Positions 50,209-58,188 of a stretch of 64,000 nt of DNA are shown in pieces (position 1 is the first letter of the stretch; each line of letters begins with the position of its first letter). Source of the stretch: SM1-73 sp964588305 (lineage in GTDB: Bacteria; Zixibacteria; MSB-5A5; SM1-73). The position numbers were made by a program, and so were the translations under genes. The stretch spans positions 47,769 through 111,768 of the forward strand of contig CAZPOP010000010.1 of the NCBI GenBank assembly GCA_964588305.1. Reading direction: 5' to 3'. Under the pieces are notes generated by a model, which did no database searches, was not told the origin of the DNA, and saw nothing but the letters and a program-made list of their open reading frames with translations.

Positions 50209-51465
50209 ATGGCAAAATCTGGAATAGCCTTATTATTGATCTCGACGTTCTTGGGATTCTTTCCGCTCGCAGAAGCTGAGACCTGGCATGTGGACGATCT
50301 CGGAGACGGCAAACCAGGCTCGGGATCCGAGGATGATCCTTGTCGTGATCTTCAGTATGCCATAGACCTGGCCAATGATGGCGACAAGATTTTGATAATG
50401 CCCGGAACCTATGAAGCTCATCCAGATTCTTATACTGAAGATCTGTGTGGCAATTGCGAGATACATAAAACCTTGGTGAAAGCCTCAAGAGGCTTTTGGA
50501 TCAAAGATAAAGCTGTTGAGCTCATAGGCAGCGGAGCGGATTCAACTTTTCTGATCACCAATGCCGGATATGGGGTGTTGTTCGATCACAGTCGTGGATC
50601 AATCATTGCTAATTTGAAAATCACGGGTGGAGTTCGCGACCCGGATGGAAACGCCACCGACGCTGGGGTAGTAGCGAAATTCAGCACGGTAACCGTCAAA
50701 AGCGTCAGAATTTCTGATAATAGACATCAGGTGGAGGGCGTAGTGGTGGGAATAGGAGGAGTATTCGGAAGGGAGAACTCCGAGATTTTCATCTTGGATA
50801 ATGTTATTGAGAACAACGGGTGGGACGGGATAGCACTTTATCGAGGGGCAAATGCCTACATTTCCGACAATCTCATCTGTGAAGGAAGAGGAGCCGGCAT
50901 CGGTATCACCTGGGATGCCGCAGCCATAGTCTATCGCAACCAGATCTCCGGCTACTGGAAGGGGATCGGCACTTTCGGCGATTCAAGAGCCGTGGTGCGA
51001 AACAATACCGTTTATGACAATTTGGGCTGGGGAATAACCGTTACCGGAAACTCCTTTATGGAGGCTTCCAACAACGTGGTAACCAGAAACGGAAATTGTG
51101 GATTTGCACCCTGGAGTGAGACCGCACGCGGAGCTTTCGTGAACAACATTGTCACCGAAAACGGCTGGAGAAAAGAGTGGGTCTGCCCGTGTGTGGGAAT
51201 CTGGATGTATGGGGTCCATCAAAACTTCGTGATCTCCCATAATGACGTTTGGGGGAACAAAGAGGGTAACTATAGGGACATGGACAGCCTGACCGGAACG
51301 TCTGGTAACATTTCCGCCGATCCCCTGTTTAGAGGCAAAATCGATTTTCACCTACTGCAGAATTCGCCAGCTATCGACTCCGGCCATCCGGATTTCACCG
51401 ACCCGGATGGGGGTCCCTGTGACATGGAAATCTTTGGAGGCCCAGGCGCTCGCCTTGACAAATGA
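50209..51465 (+). CDS. secreted right-handed beta-helix protein
   Basis: 418 residues from the ATG at 50209, following GGAGCAGGAT; 19 more in-frame codons upstream are unlikely to be used. Signal peptide residues 1-24, ending LAEAE. The body is a parallel beta-helix: repeated NNxxxxNxxxG steps such as ENNGWDGIALYRGANAYISDN, GNCGFAPWSETARGAFVNNIV and NNTVYDNLGWGITVTG. A DUF1565-like start (WHVDDLGDGKPGSGSEDDPCRDLQYAIDLANDGDKILIMPGTY) is typical of exported surface proteins and polysaccharide-degrading enzymes. Catalytic residues of pectate lyases could not be recognised, so the substrate is unknown. Confidence 0.85.
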   Translation: MAKSGIALLLISTFLGFFPLAEAETWHVDDLGDGKPGSGSEDDPCRDLQYAIDLANDGDKILIMPGTYEAHPDSYTEDLCGNCEIHKTLVKASRGFWIKDKAVELIGSGADSTFLITNAGYGVLFDHSRGSIIANLKITGGVRDPDGNATDAGVVAKFSTVTVKSVRISDNRHQVEGVVVGIGGVFGRENSEIFILDNVIENNGWDGIALYRGANAYISDNLICEGRGAGIGITWDAAAIVYRNQISGYWKGIGTFGDSRAVVRNNTVYDNLGWGITVTGNSFMEASNNVVTRNGNCGFAPWSETARGAFVNNIVTENGWRKEWVCPCVGIWMYGVHQNFVISHNDVWGNKEGNYRDMDSLTGTSGNISADPLFRGKIDFHLLQNSPAIDSGHPDFTDPDGGPCDMEIFGGPGARLDK

Positions 51466-51626
51466 GATAAGCTTACAGGCAGTGGCTGTAAGCTTCTTCC
51501 GGAATGACTCCAACGAAAAGAATGTCAGTCTTCGTTGTTGTGCGCGGTCTCCAGCTGTCTCCTCAAGTTTTAGTCAAATAAGAACCGGACAAACTGAATA
51601 TAGGATAACAAGGAGCGAAAAACATC

Positions 51627-51654
51627 TTGCATTTGAAAAAAGTTCTGCTATAAT
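51627..51654 (+). promoter_or_regulatory. promoter of arsM
   Basis: TTGCAT (51627-51632), 16 bases, TATAAT (51649-51654), about 62 bases before the arsM start codon. Confidence 0.65.
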
Positions 51655-51715
51655 TGTGTTTGGGCTCGACGACGTGTAGTGCTTGAGATATAAAGAGCTG
51701 AAAGGGGTTGTTAAG

Positions 51716-52501
51716 ATGGTGACGAAAAGGATCGAAGAGAAAAAGATTAAGGAATTCGTCAAGGACAGATACGGACAAATGGCCAAGAAGGAAAGAACTA
51801 CTTGCAGCTGTTGTGGAACTTCTGCGTTGGAACAGGCGAAGGCAATTGGGTATTCCCTGAAAGAATTGAAAAAGGTTCCGGAGTCTGCCATCATGGGCCT
51901 GGGATGTGGAAATCCTGTGGCTTTAGCCGCGCTCAAAAAGGGGCAGACCGTCCTGGATTTAGGCTCCGGTGGAGGGATAGACGTTTTCTTGGCCGCCAAT
52001 AAGGTTGGTGAGAAAGGTAAGGTAATCGGCGTGGACATGACCCGGGAGATGATAAGAAAGGCTGGGGAAAACGCAAGAAGAGGCGGATACGAAAACGTTG
52101 AATTCCGGCTGGGCGAAATCGAGAATCTCCCCTTGGAAGATGAACGTGTAAACGTTATAATCAGCAACTGTGTAATTAACCTCTCTACGGACAAAGGAAG
52201 AGTTTTTGAGGAAGCTTATCGGGTGCTGAAGCCAAACGGAAGGATGATGATTTCCGACATAGTCACCGAGAAGGAACTCCCTCCTGAGATAAGAAAATCA
52301 TTCTCCGCCTGGGCCAATTGCATCGGAGGAGCTTTGGTAAAAAGGGACTATCTTAACGCAATTAAGCGGGCGGGATTCAAGGACATTAAGATTCTGGACG
52401 AAAGAGTATTTTTGGAAGATGACATGTCTGAAAAGATCAAGGGAAAAATACTGAGTATTAAGGTGGAGGCAAAAAAGGCGGGTAACAGGCAAAAGAGATA
52501 G
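51716..52501 (+). CDS. arsM: arsenite S-adenosylmethionine methyltransferase
   Basis: 261 residues from the ATG at 51716, after AAGGGG; an earlier in-frame start at 51683 is unlikely. Cys residues typical of ArsM are seen in TTCSCCGTSALEQAKAIG, IMGLGCGNPVALAAL and SNCVINLS. The SAM fold is VLDLGSGGGIDVFLAANKVG, with GVDMTREMI and RVLKPNGRMMISDIV. ArsM converts arsenite to methylated, often volatile, arsenic. No other arsenic gene (arsR, arsB) is adjacent. It stands alone behind its own promoter. Confidence 0.93.
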   Translation: MVTKRIEEKKIKEFVKDRYGQMAKKERTTCSCCGTSALEQAKAIGYSLKELKKVPESAIMGLGCGNPVALAALKKGQTVLDLGSGGGIDVFLAANKVGEKGKVIGVDMTREMIRKAGENARRGGYENVEFRLGEIENLPLEDERVNVIISNCVINLSTDKGRVFEEAYRVLKPNGRMMISDIVTEKELPPEIRKSFSAWANCIGGALVKRDYLNAIKRAGFKDIKILDERVFLEDDMSEKIKGKILSIKVEAKKAGNRQKR

Positions 52502-52623
52502 CGAGAATCATATTTCAGCGGTGTCCAGGTTCTACTGGTGTTGTTCACCAACGGGATATGAAGATAGAGGTACTGAATTCATCTTATCATATTTTCTACT
52601 ATTGACTGTTGACTGAATTCTGA

Positions 52624-52785
52624 GGAGAGGTGGCCGAGCGGCTGAAGTCCCGCCTTTGGCGGGATAAGCAGTCGTGTTTCTGGATCGATATTTTTTGAAA
52701 TCAAGGAGAGGTGGCCGAGCGGCTGAAGTCCCGCCGCTGGCGGGATAAGCAGTCGTGTTTCTGGATCGATATTCTTTGAAATCAA
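52624..52785 (+). repeat. two tandem 81-bp truncated tRNA-Ser units
   Basis: Unit A 52624-52704, unit B 52705-52785, and the intact tRNA-Ser starts at 52786, so the period is exactly 81. Each unit starts with the 24 bases of the tRNA-Ser 5' end (acceptor and D-arm), then a hairpin (CCCGCC-TTT-GGCGGG at 52649-52663 in A; with GCT loop at 52730-52744 in B), then TAAGCAGTCGTGTTTCTGG and a shared linker ATCGATATT(T/C)TTTGAAATCAA. The anticodon stem is replaced by the hairpin and the 3' half is missing, so they cannot be working tRNAs. Confidence 0.85.
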
Positions 52786-52874
52786 GGAGAGGTGGCCGAG
52801 CGGCTGAAGGCAGCTGCCTGCTAAGCAGTTGTAGGGATAAAACTCTACCCCGGGTTCGAATCCCGGCCTCTCCG
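52786..52874 (+). tRNA. tRNA-Ser (GCT)
   Basis: Acceptor GGAGAGG/CCTCTCC with discriminator G, long variable arm (TTGTAGGGATAAAACTCTA), anticodon loop CTGCTAA, T-loop GTTCGAATC. All stems pair. CCA is not encoded. It sits at the end of two partial copies and 15 bases before the GIY-YIG gene. Confidence 0.95.
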
Positions 52875-52889
52875 TTAATTACAAACACG

Positions 52890-53189
52890 ATGTATTATGT
52901 TTACGTTCTTCGGATAAAGAAAAGCGAGCGCTATTACATAGGACAAACACAAGATCTGGCTAAGCGTTTAGAGAAACATTCGCGCGGCCAAACTAAATCA
53001 ATGAAGAATCGCGGTCCGTTCGAGGTGGTTTATGTTGAGACATGTCGTTCCCGACCGGAAGCAATGAAACGGGAGAAGGAAATGAAGAGTTACAAAGGAG
53101 GCGAAGCCTTCAAGAGACTTTTGTCAGATTTTGCGAAGCAAGAAATGCATGTTACCGAGCTGCCTGAAGTCCCGCCGTTGGCGGGATAA
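52890..53189 (+). CDS. GIY-YIG endonuclease of the UPF0213/YhbQ type
   Basis: 99 residues starting at the ATG 15 bases after the tRNA-Ser 3' end; the open frame extends upstream only because the tRNA has no stop in that frame. The catalytic GIY-YIG pattern is seen as YYVYVLR and YYIGQTQDL, followed by the Arg of KRLEKHSRGQTKS and the Glu-containing TCRSRPEAMKREKEMK. This family is small, usually 80-100 residues, and its members occur next to tRNA-Ser genes in many candidate-phylum genomes. The last residues (TELPEVPPLAG) and the stop codon are encoded by tRNA-like sequence and a palindrome. Homing-type cutting of DNA is likely, but the target is unknown. Confidence 0.88.
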   Translation: MYYVYVLRIKKSERYYIGQTQDLAKRLEKHSRGQTKSMKNRGPFEVVYVETCRSRPEAMKREKEMKSYKGGEAFKRLLSDFAKQEMHVTELPEVPPLAG

Positions 53190-53310
53190 GCAGTTGTAGG
53201 GATAAAACTCTACCCCGGGTTCCCTTCGACTCGTCCTTCGGACTCGCTCCCTTCGGTCTGAGCTCAGGGTCGAAGACAGGGCTTAACAGCGAATCCCGGC
53301 CTCTCCACCA
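53154..53310 (+). pseudogene. tRNA-Ser-like fragment interrupted twice
   Basis: From the D-arm side (ACCGAGCTGCCTGAAG, compared with GCCGAGCGGCTGAAG in the intact gene), then the hairpin CCCGCC-GTT-GGCGGG at 53171-53185 where the anticodon stem should be, then TAAGCAGTTGTAGGGATAAA and the variable arm identical to the intact tRNA. At the T-loop, after GGGTTC, a 68-base insert (53223-53290) intervenes; GAATCCCGGCCTCTCC follows and ACCA ends the copy. The acceptor 5' strand is missing. It is therefore a broken copy, downstream of the GIY-YIG gene. Confidence 0.85.
53223..53290 (+). mobile_element. 68-bp insert in the T-loop of the tRNA-Ser-like copy
   Basis: The insert contains CCTTCGACTCGTCCTTCGG, CTCGCTCCCTTCGGTCTGAG, CTCAGGGTCGAAG and ends CTTAACAGC. 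CTTCGAC and GTCGAAG form a stem around CTCGTCCTTCGGACTCG, so it folds into a hairpin. It belongs to the same repeat type as 48894-48917. The two sides, GGGTTC and GAATCCC, join to restore the T-loop if it is removed. Confidence 0.7.
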
Positions 53311-53546
53311 TAAACTGTGCGGTTTATGACTTTGCCACAGGTATGATTCTAAATAAGGTATTCTAACATGTGTGTGTTTCAGGAAGCTTTCTGCATGTAT
53401 CGGAAAAAAGAATTCCCGATACTCTGACGTCTTACTTGAGCGCATCCTCATGCCGAATAATCTAAAACAGACAAAACGTTGAGCGAAATGTGGGCTGATT
53501 TCACTAACAAAACATTCATTAGGATTAATTCACTAACAATAAAGAC

Positions 53547-54035
53547 ATGACCATCAGAATCTTTGTAACTGGCGGGACTTTTGATAAGGAGTACGATGAA
53601 CTCAATGGAGAACTCTTTTTCAAAGACACGCACCTGCCTGAAATGCTAAAGCTGGGACGGTGCAAATTAAACGCTGACATCAGAACTTTAATGATGATTG
53701 ATAGTTCAAGCATGACTGATTCGGACAGAGAAATAATCTCAGAAAATGTTGAAAGAGCAAAAGAAGACAAAATTCTGATTACACACGGAACCGATACTAT
53801 GGCAGAAACTGCCAAAGTTCTTGGCAAAAAAATTAAAGACAAGACCGTTGTTCTAACAGGTGCCATAATTCCTTATACGTTTGGTAGCTCAGATGGCTTG
53901 TTCAATTTAGGTGCCGCTTTGGCGTTTGTCCAAACCTTACCAAGTGGAATCTATATCTCAATGAATGGCAAATGCTTCTCTTGGGATAATGTTAGAAAAA
54001 ACAAACAGACAGGTAAGTTTGAGGAGATAGAATAA
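53547..54035 (+). CDS. short asparaginase-domain protein
   Basis: 162 residues, a size seen for small single-domain asparaginase homologues, about half of a full enzyme. The first catalytic Thr motif is present in FVTGGTFDKEYDE and the second in ILITHGTDTMAETAKVLG; DGLFNLGAALAFVQTLPSGIYISMNG also fits the N-terminal domain. The C-terminal domain of full asparaginases is lacking, so a different amidase substrate or a dimeric active site is possible. The sequence looks intact, and the short form occurs in other bacteria, so I do not call it a pseudogene. It lies between relatives of a dispersed element (53400-53445 and 54141-54200) in a lower-GC stretch. Confidence 0.8.
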   Translation: MTIRIFVTGGTFDKEYDELNGELFFKDTHLPEMLKLGRCKLNADIRTLMMIDSSSMTDSDREIISENVERAKEDKILITHGTDTMAETAKVLGKKIKDKTVVLTGAIIPYTFGSSDGLFNLGAALAFVQTLPSGIYISMNGKCFSWDNVRKNKQTGKFEEIE

Positions 54036-54140
54036 ATGACTGGTTTTTTATTCTAAGATCGGTCATCAATCTAACTCGCTTCGGCATCGTTTACCCGGTT
54101 CTAACGCGCTCTCATGGCGCATCGCGAATACTTTCCAGAT

Positions 54141-54202
54141 CCCCCGCCTTTGGCGGGGGGAAATTCCCGTTGCTCTGATGTCTTGCTGGGGTATTTCCTA
54201 AG
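54141..54202 (-). repeat. dispersed element with GC palindrome
   Basis: CCCCCGCCTTTGGCGGGGG (54141-54159) is a perfect palindrome. After it comes AAATTCCCGTTGCTCTGATG and TCTTGCTGGGGTATTTCCTAA; in reverse this reads TTAGGAAATACC then CAGCAAGACATCAGAGC, matching TTAGGAAATACTGGG at 15171. The block ATTCCCG..CTCTGA.GTCTT also recurs at 53411-53435. The 54036-54319 gap holds no other feature. Confidence 0.55.
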
Positions 54203-54319
54203 GCCAAAGTATATAAAGAATTTTTGGAAATAGAACGAGGACAACTGAAAGGAAGCAATTACAAAAGGATTTTTCTTTCGGAGGGCTCAGCTTGGTTTTC
54301 AAACAGTAGGGAGATTGAA

Positions 54320-56164
54320 ATGGGACATGTAAGTCAAAAGAAGGTTTTCAAATTGAAATATACTTTCGACCAGCTAGCAAGCGTACGCCGCATGTGGGGC
54401 TATGATTTTTCTCCCGATGGGAAAAGAATGGCCTTGCTGGCTGATCTGGATGGGCAACTGAATCTCTGGCATCTTCCCACCACAGGGGGTTTTCCGGTTC
54501 AGCTTACCTTCTTTAAGGATCAAACAGTCAGAAACGTAAAATGTTCACCGACCTCAAATCAGATAGCGTTCTCGGCAGATGAGAAAGGGAATGAACTCGA
54601 GCAGATTTACCTTTTGGACCTTGATGAAGGAGGGCGACCTCACCTTCTTACCGATAATCTAAAAAAACGATACTATCTTTCTGCGTGGTCGCCAGACGGG
54701 AGATTCATTTACTATAACACAGACGATCGCAATCCAGCGGCCATGGATGTGGGACGGATTGAGGTATCTTCAGGCAGACGGGAACGAATTACCCAAGAAG
54801 ATACCATCTTTTTTGCTCAAAGGCCATCACCCGACGGACGTTACCTACCCATAGTTGAGTTTTTTGCTAACGATCACTATACCCTTCATCTCTTGGGGCT
54901 CTCCACTGGCAAGCGAAGGGAGCTTACACCGCATACGGGGAAAGCCAGATTTGATTTTCGTGCCTGGAGTCCGGATAGTCGATTTCTTTATATGCTCACC
55001 GATGAAGACAGCGAATTTTTGCGTTTGGTCAAAATAGACACTAGGAGTGGCGAAAAGGAGGTTGTCGCCGCGCCGGAGTGGGACGTGGTAGATGCGGCAG
55101 CCTCGAATGATGGCCGCTGGCTAGCATATGTAGTCAACTGCGGCGGCGTCCAGACCATCTCTGTGCATGATTTAAGCACGGGCAAAGAGAGGTCGATCGG
55201 CGAAGACTTGGACGCTTTGCATTTAGAATGTAAGTTCACACCGGACTGCCGTTTCTTGGTTTTTAAGCGCAACCGAGCCATCCGCGCGGGCGACTATTAT
55301 CTCTTTAATTTAGACAATGGCGATATTCAGCGAGTAACCGATTCAATGTCCGGCGGCGTAAGAAGCGAAGATTTGATCTCACCTGAGTTGATTGAATACC
55401 AGAGCTTTGATCGAAAGATTCCGGCTTGGTTTTATCGTCCAAAAGGAAAGGGGCCTTTTCCCTGCGTGCTTTCCATTCATGGCGGCCCTGAGTATCAAGA
55501 GTTCCCTACATACTATTATTTCTACCAATACCTGCTTCAAGCAGGGATAGCGGTCTTTGCTCCTAATATTCGCGGTTCCACCGGATACGGGAAAGCCCAC
55601 ATGCGTCTAATTCACCGCGATTGGGGAGGTGGAGAGCTAAAGGATATCGAAGCGGCGGCTCAATTCTTGAAGAGTCGCCCTGAGATAGATAACGACCGAC
55701 TTGCGATCTATGGCGGAAGTTTCGGAGGATTTGCGGTCCTTTCTGCCGTCACCCGACTTCCATATCTGTGGCGTGCGGCGGCCGACATCTGCGGTCCCTC
55801 AAATTTGGTGACTTTCCTGAAGGGTGTGCCCGAGTACTGGAAGCCGATTATGAAAGAATGGTTGGGGGATATCAACGATCCGCAGGATCGAAAATTCCTC
55901 TTGGAACGATCCCCCATCACTTATATCGACCAAGCCAAAACCCCGATCCTCATACTTCAGGGTGCGAATGATCCGCGCGTGGTCAAGGGGGAAAGCGATC
56001 AGATGGTGGATGCGCTTCGAAAGAGGGGAGTGACGGTCGAATACATGGTCTTCGAGGACGAAGGGCACGGATTCACCAAGACAGAAAATGCCATTCGCGG
56101 CGGGAAAAAAACGGCGGATTTCTTCTTTGAGCATCTGCTGGGACATATTCCAGAGGTCATATAG
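54320..56164 (+). CDS. S9 family serine peptidase (prolyl oligopeptidase/DPP type)
   Basis: 614 residues from the ATG at 54320, preceded by AGGGAG; another 32 in-frame codons upstream are not supported. The first 360 residues are a beta-propeller with WD40/TolB-like repeats (YDFSPDGKRMALLADLDGQ, SAWSPDGRFIYYNTDDRN, AWSPDSRFLYMLTDEDS). The catalytic domain follows: GGSFGGFAVLS with nucleophile Ser near residue 464, GANDPRVVKGESDQM with Asp near 547, and DEGHGFTK with His near 578. These peptidases cleave short peptides in the cytoplasm or periplasm; no signal peptide is seen. Alternative names would be dipeptidyl aminopeptidase or acylaminoacyl peptidase. Confidence 0.92.
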   Translation: MGHVSQKKVFKLKYTFDQLASVRRMWGYDFSPDGKRMALLADLDGQLNLWHLPTTGGFPVQLTFFKDQTVRNVKCSPTSNQIAFSADEKGNELEQIYLLDLDEGGRPHLLTDNLKKRYYLSAWSPDGRFIYYNTDDRNPAAMDVGRIEVSSGRRERITQEDTIFFAQRPSPDGRYLPIVEFFANDHYTLHLLGLSTGKRRELTPHTGKARFDFRAWSPDSRFLYMLTDEDSEFLRLVKIDTRSGEKEVVAAPEWDVVDAAASNDGRWLAYVVNCGGVQTISVHDLSTGKERSIGEDLDALHLECKFTPDCRFLVFKRNRAIRAGDYYLFNLDNGDIQRVTDSMSGGVRSEDLISPELIEYQSFDRKIPAWFYRPKGKGPFPCVLSIHGGPEYQEFPTYYYFYQYLLQAGIAVFAPNIRGSTGYGKAHMRLIHRDWGGGELKDIEAAAQFLKSRPEIDNDRLAIYGGSFGGFAVLSAVTRLPYLWRAAADICGPSNLVTFLKGVPEYWKPIMKEWLGDINDPQDRKFLLERSPITYIDQAKTPILILQGANDPRVVKGESDQMVDALRKRGVTVEYMVFEDEGHGFTKTENAIRGGKKTADFFFEHLLGHIPEVI

Positions 56165-56349
56165 GGCTTTGGCTTTACTCATGGCGACAGGTGTCCCTTA
56201 GACCAGGCGGACATCTCTAGCTTAATCTCTCTTTTTCAAACCCCGACTGAAAATTCGCAACTAACTCAAGGAATCACACCCTTGTCTCAAACAGGCCTAT
56301 TAACGTAACCCTCAAAGGTCCGATACAAGAAAATACGGTGATCTTTCGC

Positions 56350-56378
56350 TTGACAAAAGGTGGGGTTTTTGTTATAGA
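56350..56378 (+). promoter_or_regulatory. promoter of tRNA-Met
   Basis: TTGACA (56350-56355), 17 bases, TATAGA (56373-56378), 18 bases before the tRNA. Confidence 0.75.
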
Positions 56379-56395
56379 TGATTGAGTCGAGAAAT

Positions 56396-56469
56396 GGCGG
56401 CGTAGCTCAGCTGGTTAGAGCAGCGGAATCATAATCCGCGTGTCAGGGGTTCGAATCCCTTCGCCGCTA
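56396..56469 (+). tRNA. tRNA-Met (CAT), elongator type
   Basis: Acceptor GGCGGCG/CGCCGCT (first pair G-U), anticodon stem GCGGA/TCCGC, loop ATCATAA, T-loop GTTCGAATC, discriminator A. The three G-C pairs and unpaired first base of an initiator are absent, so it is an elongator tRNA-Met; the CAT anticodon could also belong to a lysidine-modified tRNA-Ile. CCA is not encoded. Confidence 0.9.
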
Positions 56470-56733
56470 TCTTTTGCCGCAACCGTTTCACTAAGCGTTG
56501 GAGCGAATCCTGCGGCTTTCGAGATTCTTTGTGTAAAGGCCATTCACCTCTTTCACTTCTAAATAGTCTCGAATCCAACCTCAAGACGGCTAGTAGCAGC
56601 GAGACGATTCAGGTCCATCCAGAAAAAGGCAATTGATAAAACAGATTACGTACTCGCGAAAACATTGGTTTTTTTAATTTGATCTGCACTTTTGGCGTGA
56701 CGTGAGGTCTTCGGAATGCCAAGCAGAATTTTC
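56470..56733. other. intergenic, no gene seen
   Basis: No coding frame or RNA gene recognised between tRNA-Met and the tRNA-Gln promoter; the sequence shows no repeats of note. Confidence 0.4.
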
Positions 56734-56761
56734 TTGACAAAGCGTTCGGTTTTTGTATTTT
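56734..56761 (+). promoter_or_regulatory. promoter of tRNA-Gln
   Basis: TTGACA (56734-56739), 16 bases, TATTTT (56756-56761), 15 bases before the tRNA. Confidence 0.7.
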
Positions 56762-56776
56762 AAGCGACGACATGTT

Positions 56777-56851
<75 letters not shown>

Positions 56852-56981
56852 ATGATTAGCGGTGGACGACCTGCGGTTAAGAGTTAAGAAGGGTTCTGTC
56901 CCGACTTAACTGACAGGACCTTGGAGAATCAGTTTGAAGCATGAGAAGGATTTTGGCCAAAAGCCAAAAAAGGAGTGGGTG

Positions 56982-57545
56982 ATGCTGAAATCTTGGAGGA
57001 TTTTTCAGTCGATTCTTGTTTTGGGCTTCTTTATATTTGCCCATACGGGATGCGAGAAGAAGGTCGAGGAAAAGAAGGTTGAGGAGAAAAAGGGTTATCA
57101 GATCCTCACCAAAAGCATCGACAAGATGACCATTGTTTATGTGGAGCACGTGGGACCTTACGAGCAGTTGGGACCACTGTTCGGTCAGCTGGCCGTTTAT
57201 GCGGGACAAAAGGGTCTTGAATTCAATATGGTGGGTCTGTACTATGATGACCCGGCCACCGTACCTGCAGAGAGCTTGAGATGCGAGTTGGGGATTCAGG
57301 TAGACGAGGGATTCGAACCGGACTCCGGTTACCTGGTCAAGGAAATTCCTCCTCACAAGGTGGTCTACGCCGTCATGAGGGGAGCGTACGACAGAATCGC
57401 CATGGAGTATCCCACCATTATGAAATGGATGGGAGAAAAAGGGCTCAAGATCGCAGGCCCGATCACCGAAATCTATCTCGAAGGAGGTCCGGACGTTCCT
57501 CCAGAGCAACTGGTGACCGAAGTTCGATTTCCTGTGGAAGAATAG
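56982..57545 (+). CDS. lipoprotein with a GyrI-like effector-binding domain
   Basis: 187 residues from the ATG at 56982, behind AAAGGAG; an upstream in-frame ATG is less likely. The signal MLKSWRIFQSILVLGFFIF is followed by AHTGC with the lipid Cys near 24, then a short charged linker (EKKVEEKKVEEKK). The rest is a SOUL/GyrI-like effector fold (MTIVYVEHVGPYEQLGPLFGQLAVYAGQKG, VGLYYDDPATVPAESLRCELGIQVD, VYAVMRGAYDRIAMEYPTIMKWM), usually fused to AraC-type regulators or acting as a small-molecule binder. Anchored in the envelope, it may bind a hydrophobic or cationic ligand. It sits between two tRNA genes with no related gene nearby. Confidence 0.88.
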   Translation: MLKSWRIFQSILVLGFFIFAHTGCEKKVEEKKVEEKKGYQILTKSIDKMTIVYVEHVGPYEQLGPLFGQLAVYAGQKGLEFNMVGLYYDDPATVPAESLRCELGIQVDEGFEPDSGYLVKEIPPHKVVYAVMRGAYDRIAMEYPTIMKWMGEKGLKIAGPITEIYLEGGPDVPPEQLVTEVRFPVEE

Positions 57546-57604
57546 TCTGTGGCCCTGATGAAGCGTTAACAGTCTTTGCTTATGAACCGATAAATCATTT
57601 ACGT

Positions 57605-57680
57605 GGCGCTATCGTCTAGTGGCCTAGGACAGGTGGTTCTCAGCCATCAGACCGGGGTTCGACTCCCCGTAGCGCTACCA
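57605..57680 (+). tRNA. tRNA-Glu (CTC)
   Basis: Acceptor GGCGCTA/TAGCGCT, discriminator A, encoded CCA. Anticodon stem GGTGG/CCATC, loop TTCTCAG with CTC, T-loop GTTCGACTC. A terminator follows 10 bases later. Confidence 0.93.
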
Positions 57681-57689
57681 TAGCTTTTA

Positions 57690-57724
57690 AGAACCTGCCA
57701 GCAAAAGTTGGCAGGTTCTTTTTT
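57690..57724 (+). terminator. terminator after tRNA-Glu
   Basis: AGAACCTGCCA (from 57690) pairs with TGGCAGGTTCT and is followed by a run of T to about 57724. Stem and T-run are strong. Confidence 0.9.
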
Positions 57725-58188
57725 GTATCAAAGCAACCGTCGCCTATTGTCGAATTGTCTCCTCTGCAGCCTTAATGTCGGCTGACAGCTTTGCCAGCGA
57801 TGGATGGGCGAACAAAAATCGCGGGCCCAAAGAGATCTTCGCGGTTCGTCTCAGTTTTCAGAATCTGAAAACCATTTTGAATTCACGATTTCAAGAGGGA
57901 TAAGACTCTGTTTGTAGTCCGCGACGCCGCCATGTTGACTCTTTGCTCTGGCGAACATTCCCATCTGACCACAAAAGCACTACATTATTGCGACTCCCTG
58001 ACAGATTCTGTCATGCCTATTAATGTCTGCATAAAGTAATGCCTTTGGAAAGGAAAATGCCATCATCTGCCCATTGACACATCGTATCAAAAACGATATC
58101 ACTGGGGTAAGTTGCTTTTTTATCTCAGTTTGGACATGTTTATCCGTCCCTGAGATTCTTGTTGGGAATCCGGAGGAATGCAGAAATC
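57725..58188. other. intergenic region upstream of the response regulator
   Basis: No gene seen. A short palindrome GTTTTCAG-AAT-CTGAAAAC lies at about 57854-57872. The only promoter-like signal is the one annotated at 58074-58102. Confidence 0.4.
58074..58102 (+). promoter_or_regulatory. possible promoter of the response regulator
   Basis: TTGACA (58074-58079), 17 bases, TATCAC (58097-58102), the latter a weak -10 box. An ATCGT/ACGAT palindrome overlaps the spacer (58081-58098), which could be an operator. Confidence 0.45.

Noticed and set aside
52579..52888. Repetitive minus-strand frames over the tRNA-Ser units
   Set aside because: They merely translate the 81-bp tandem units and the tRNA.
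53547..54035. Truncated asparaginase pseudogene
   Set aside because: The frame is intact, both catalytic Thr motifs are present, and short single-domain homologues of this size are known.
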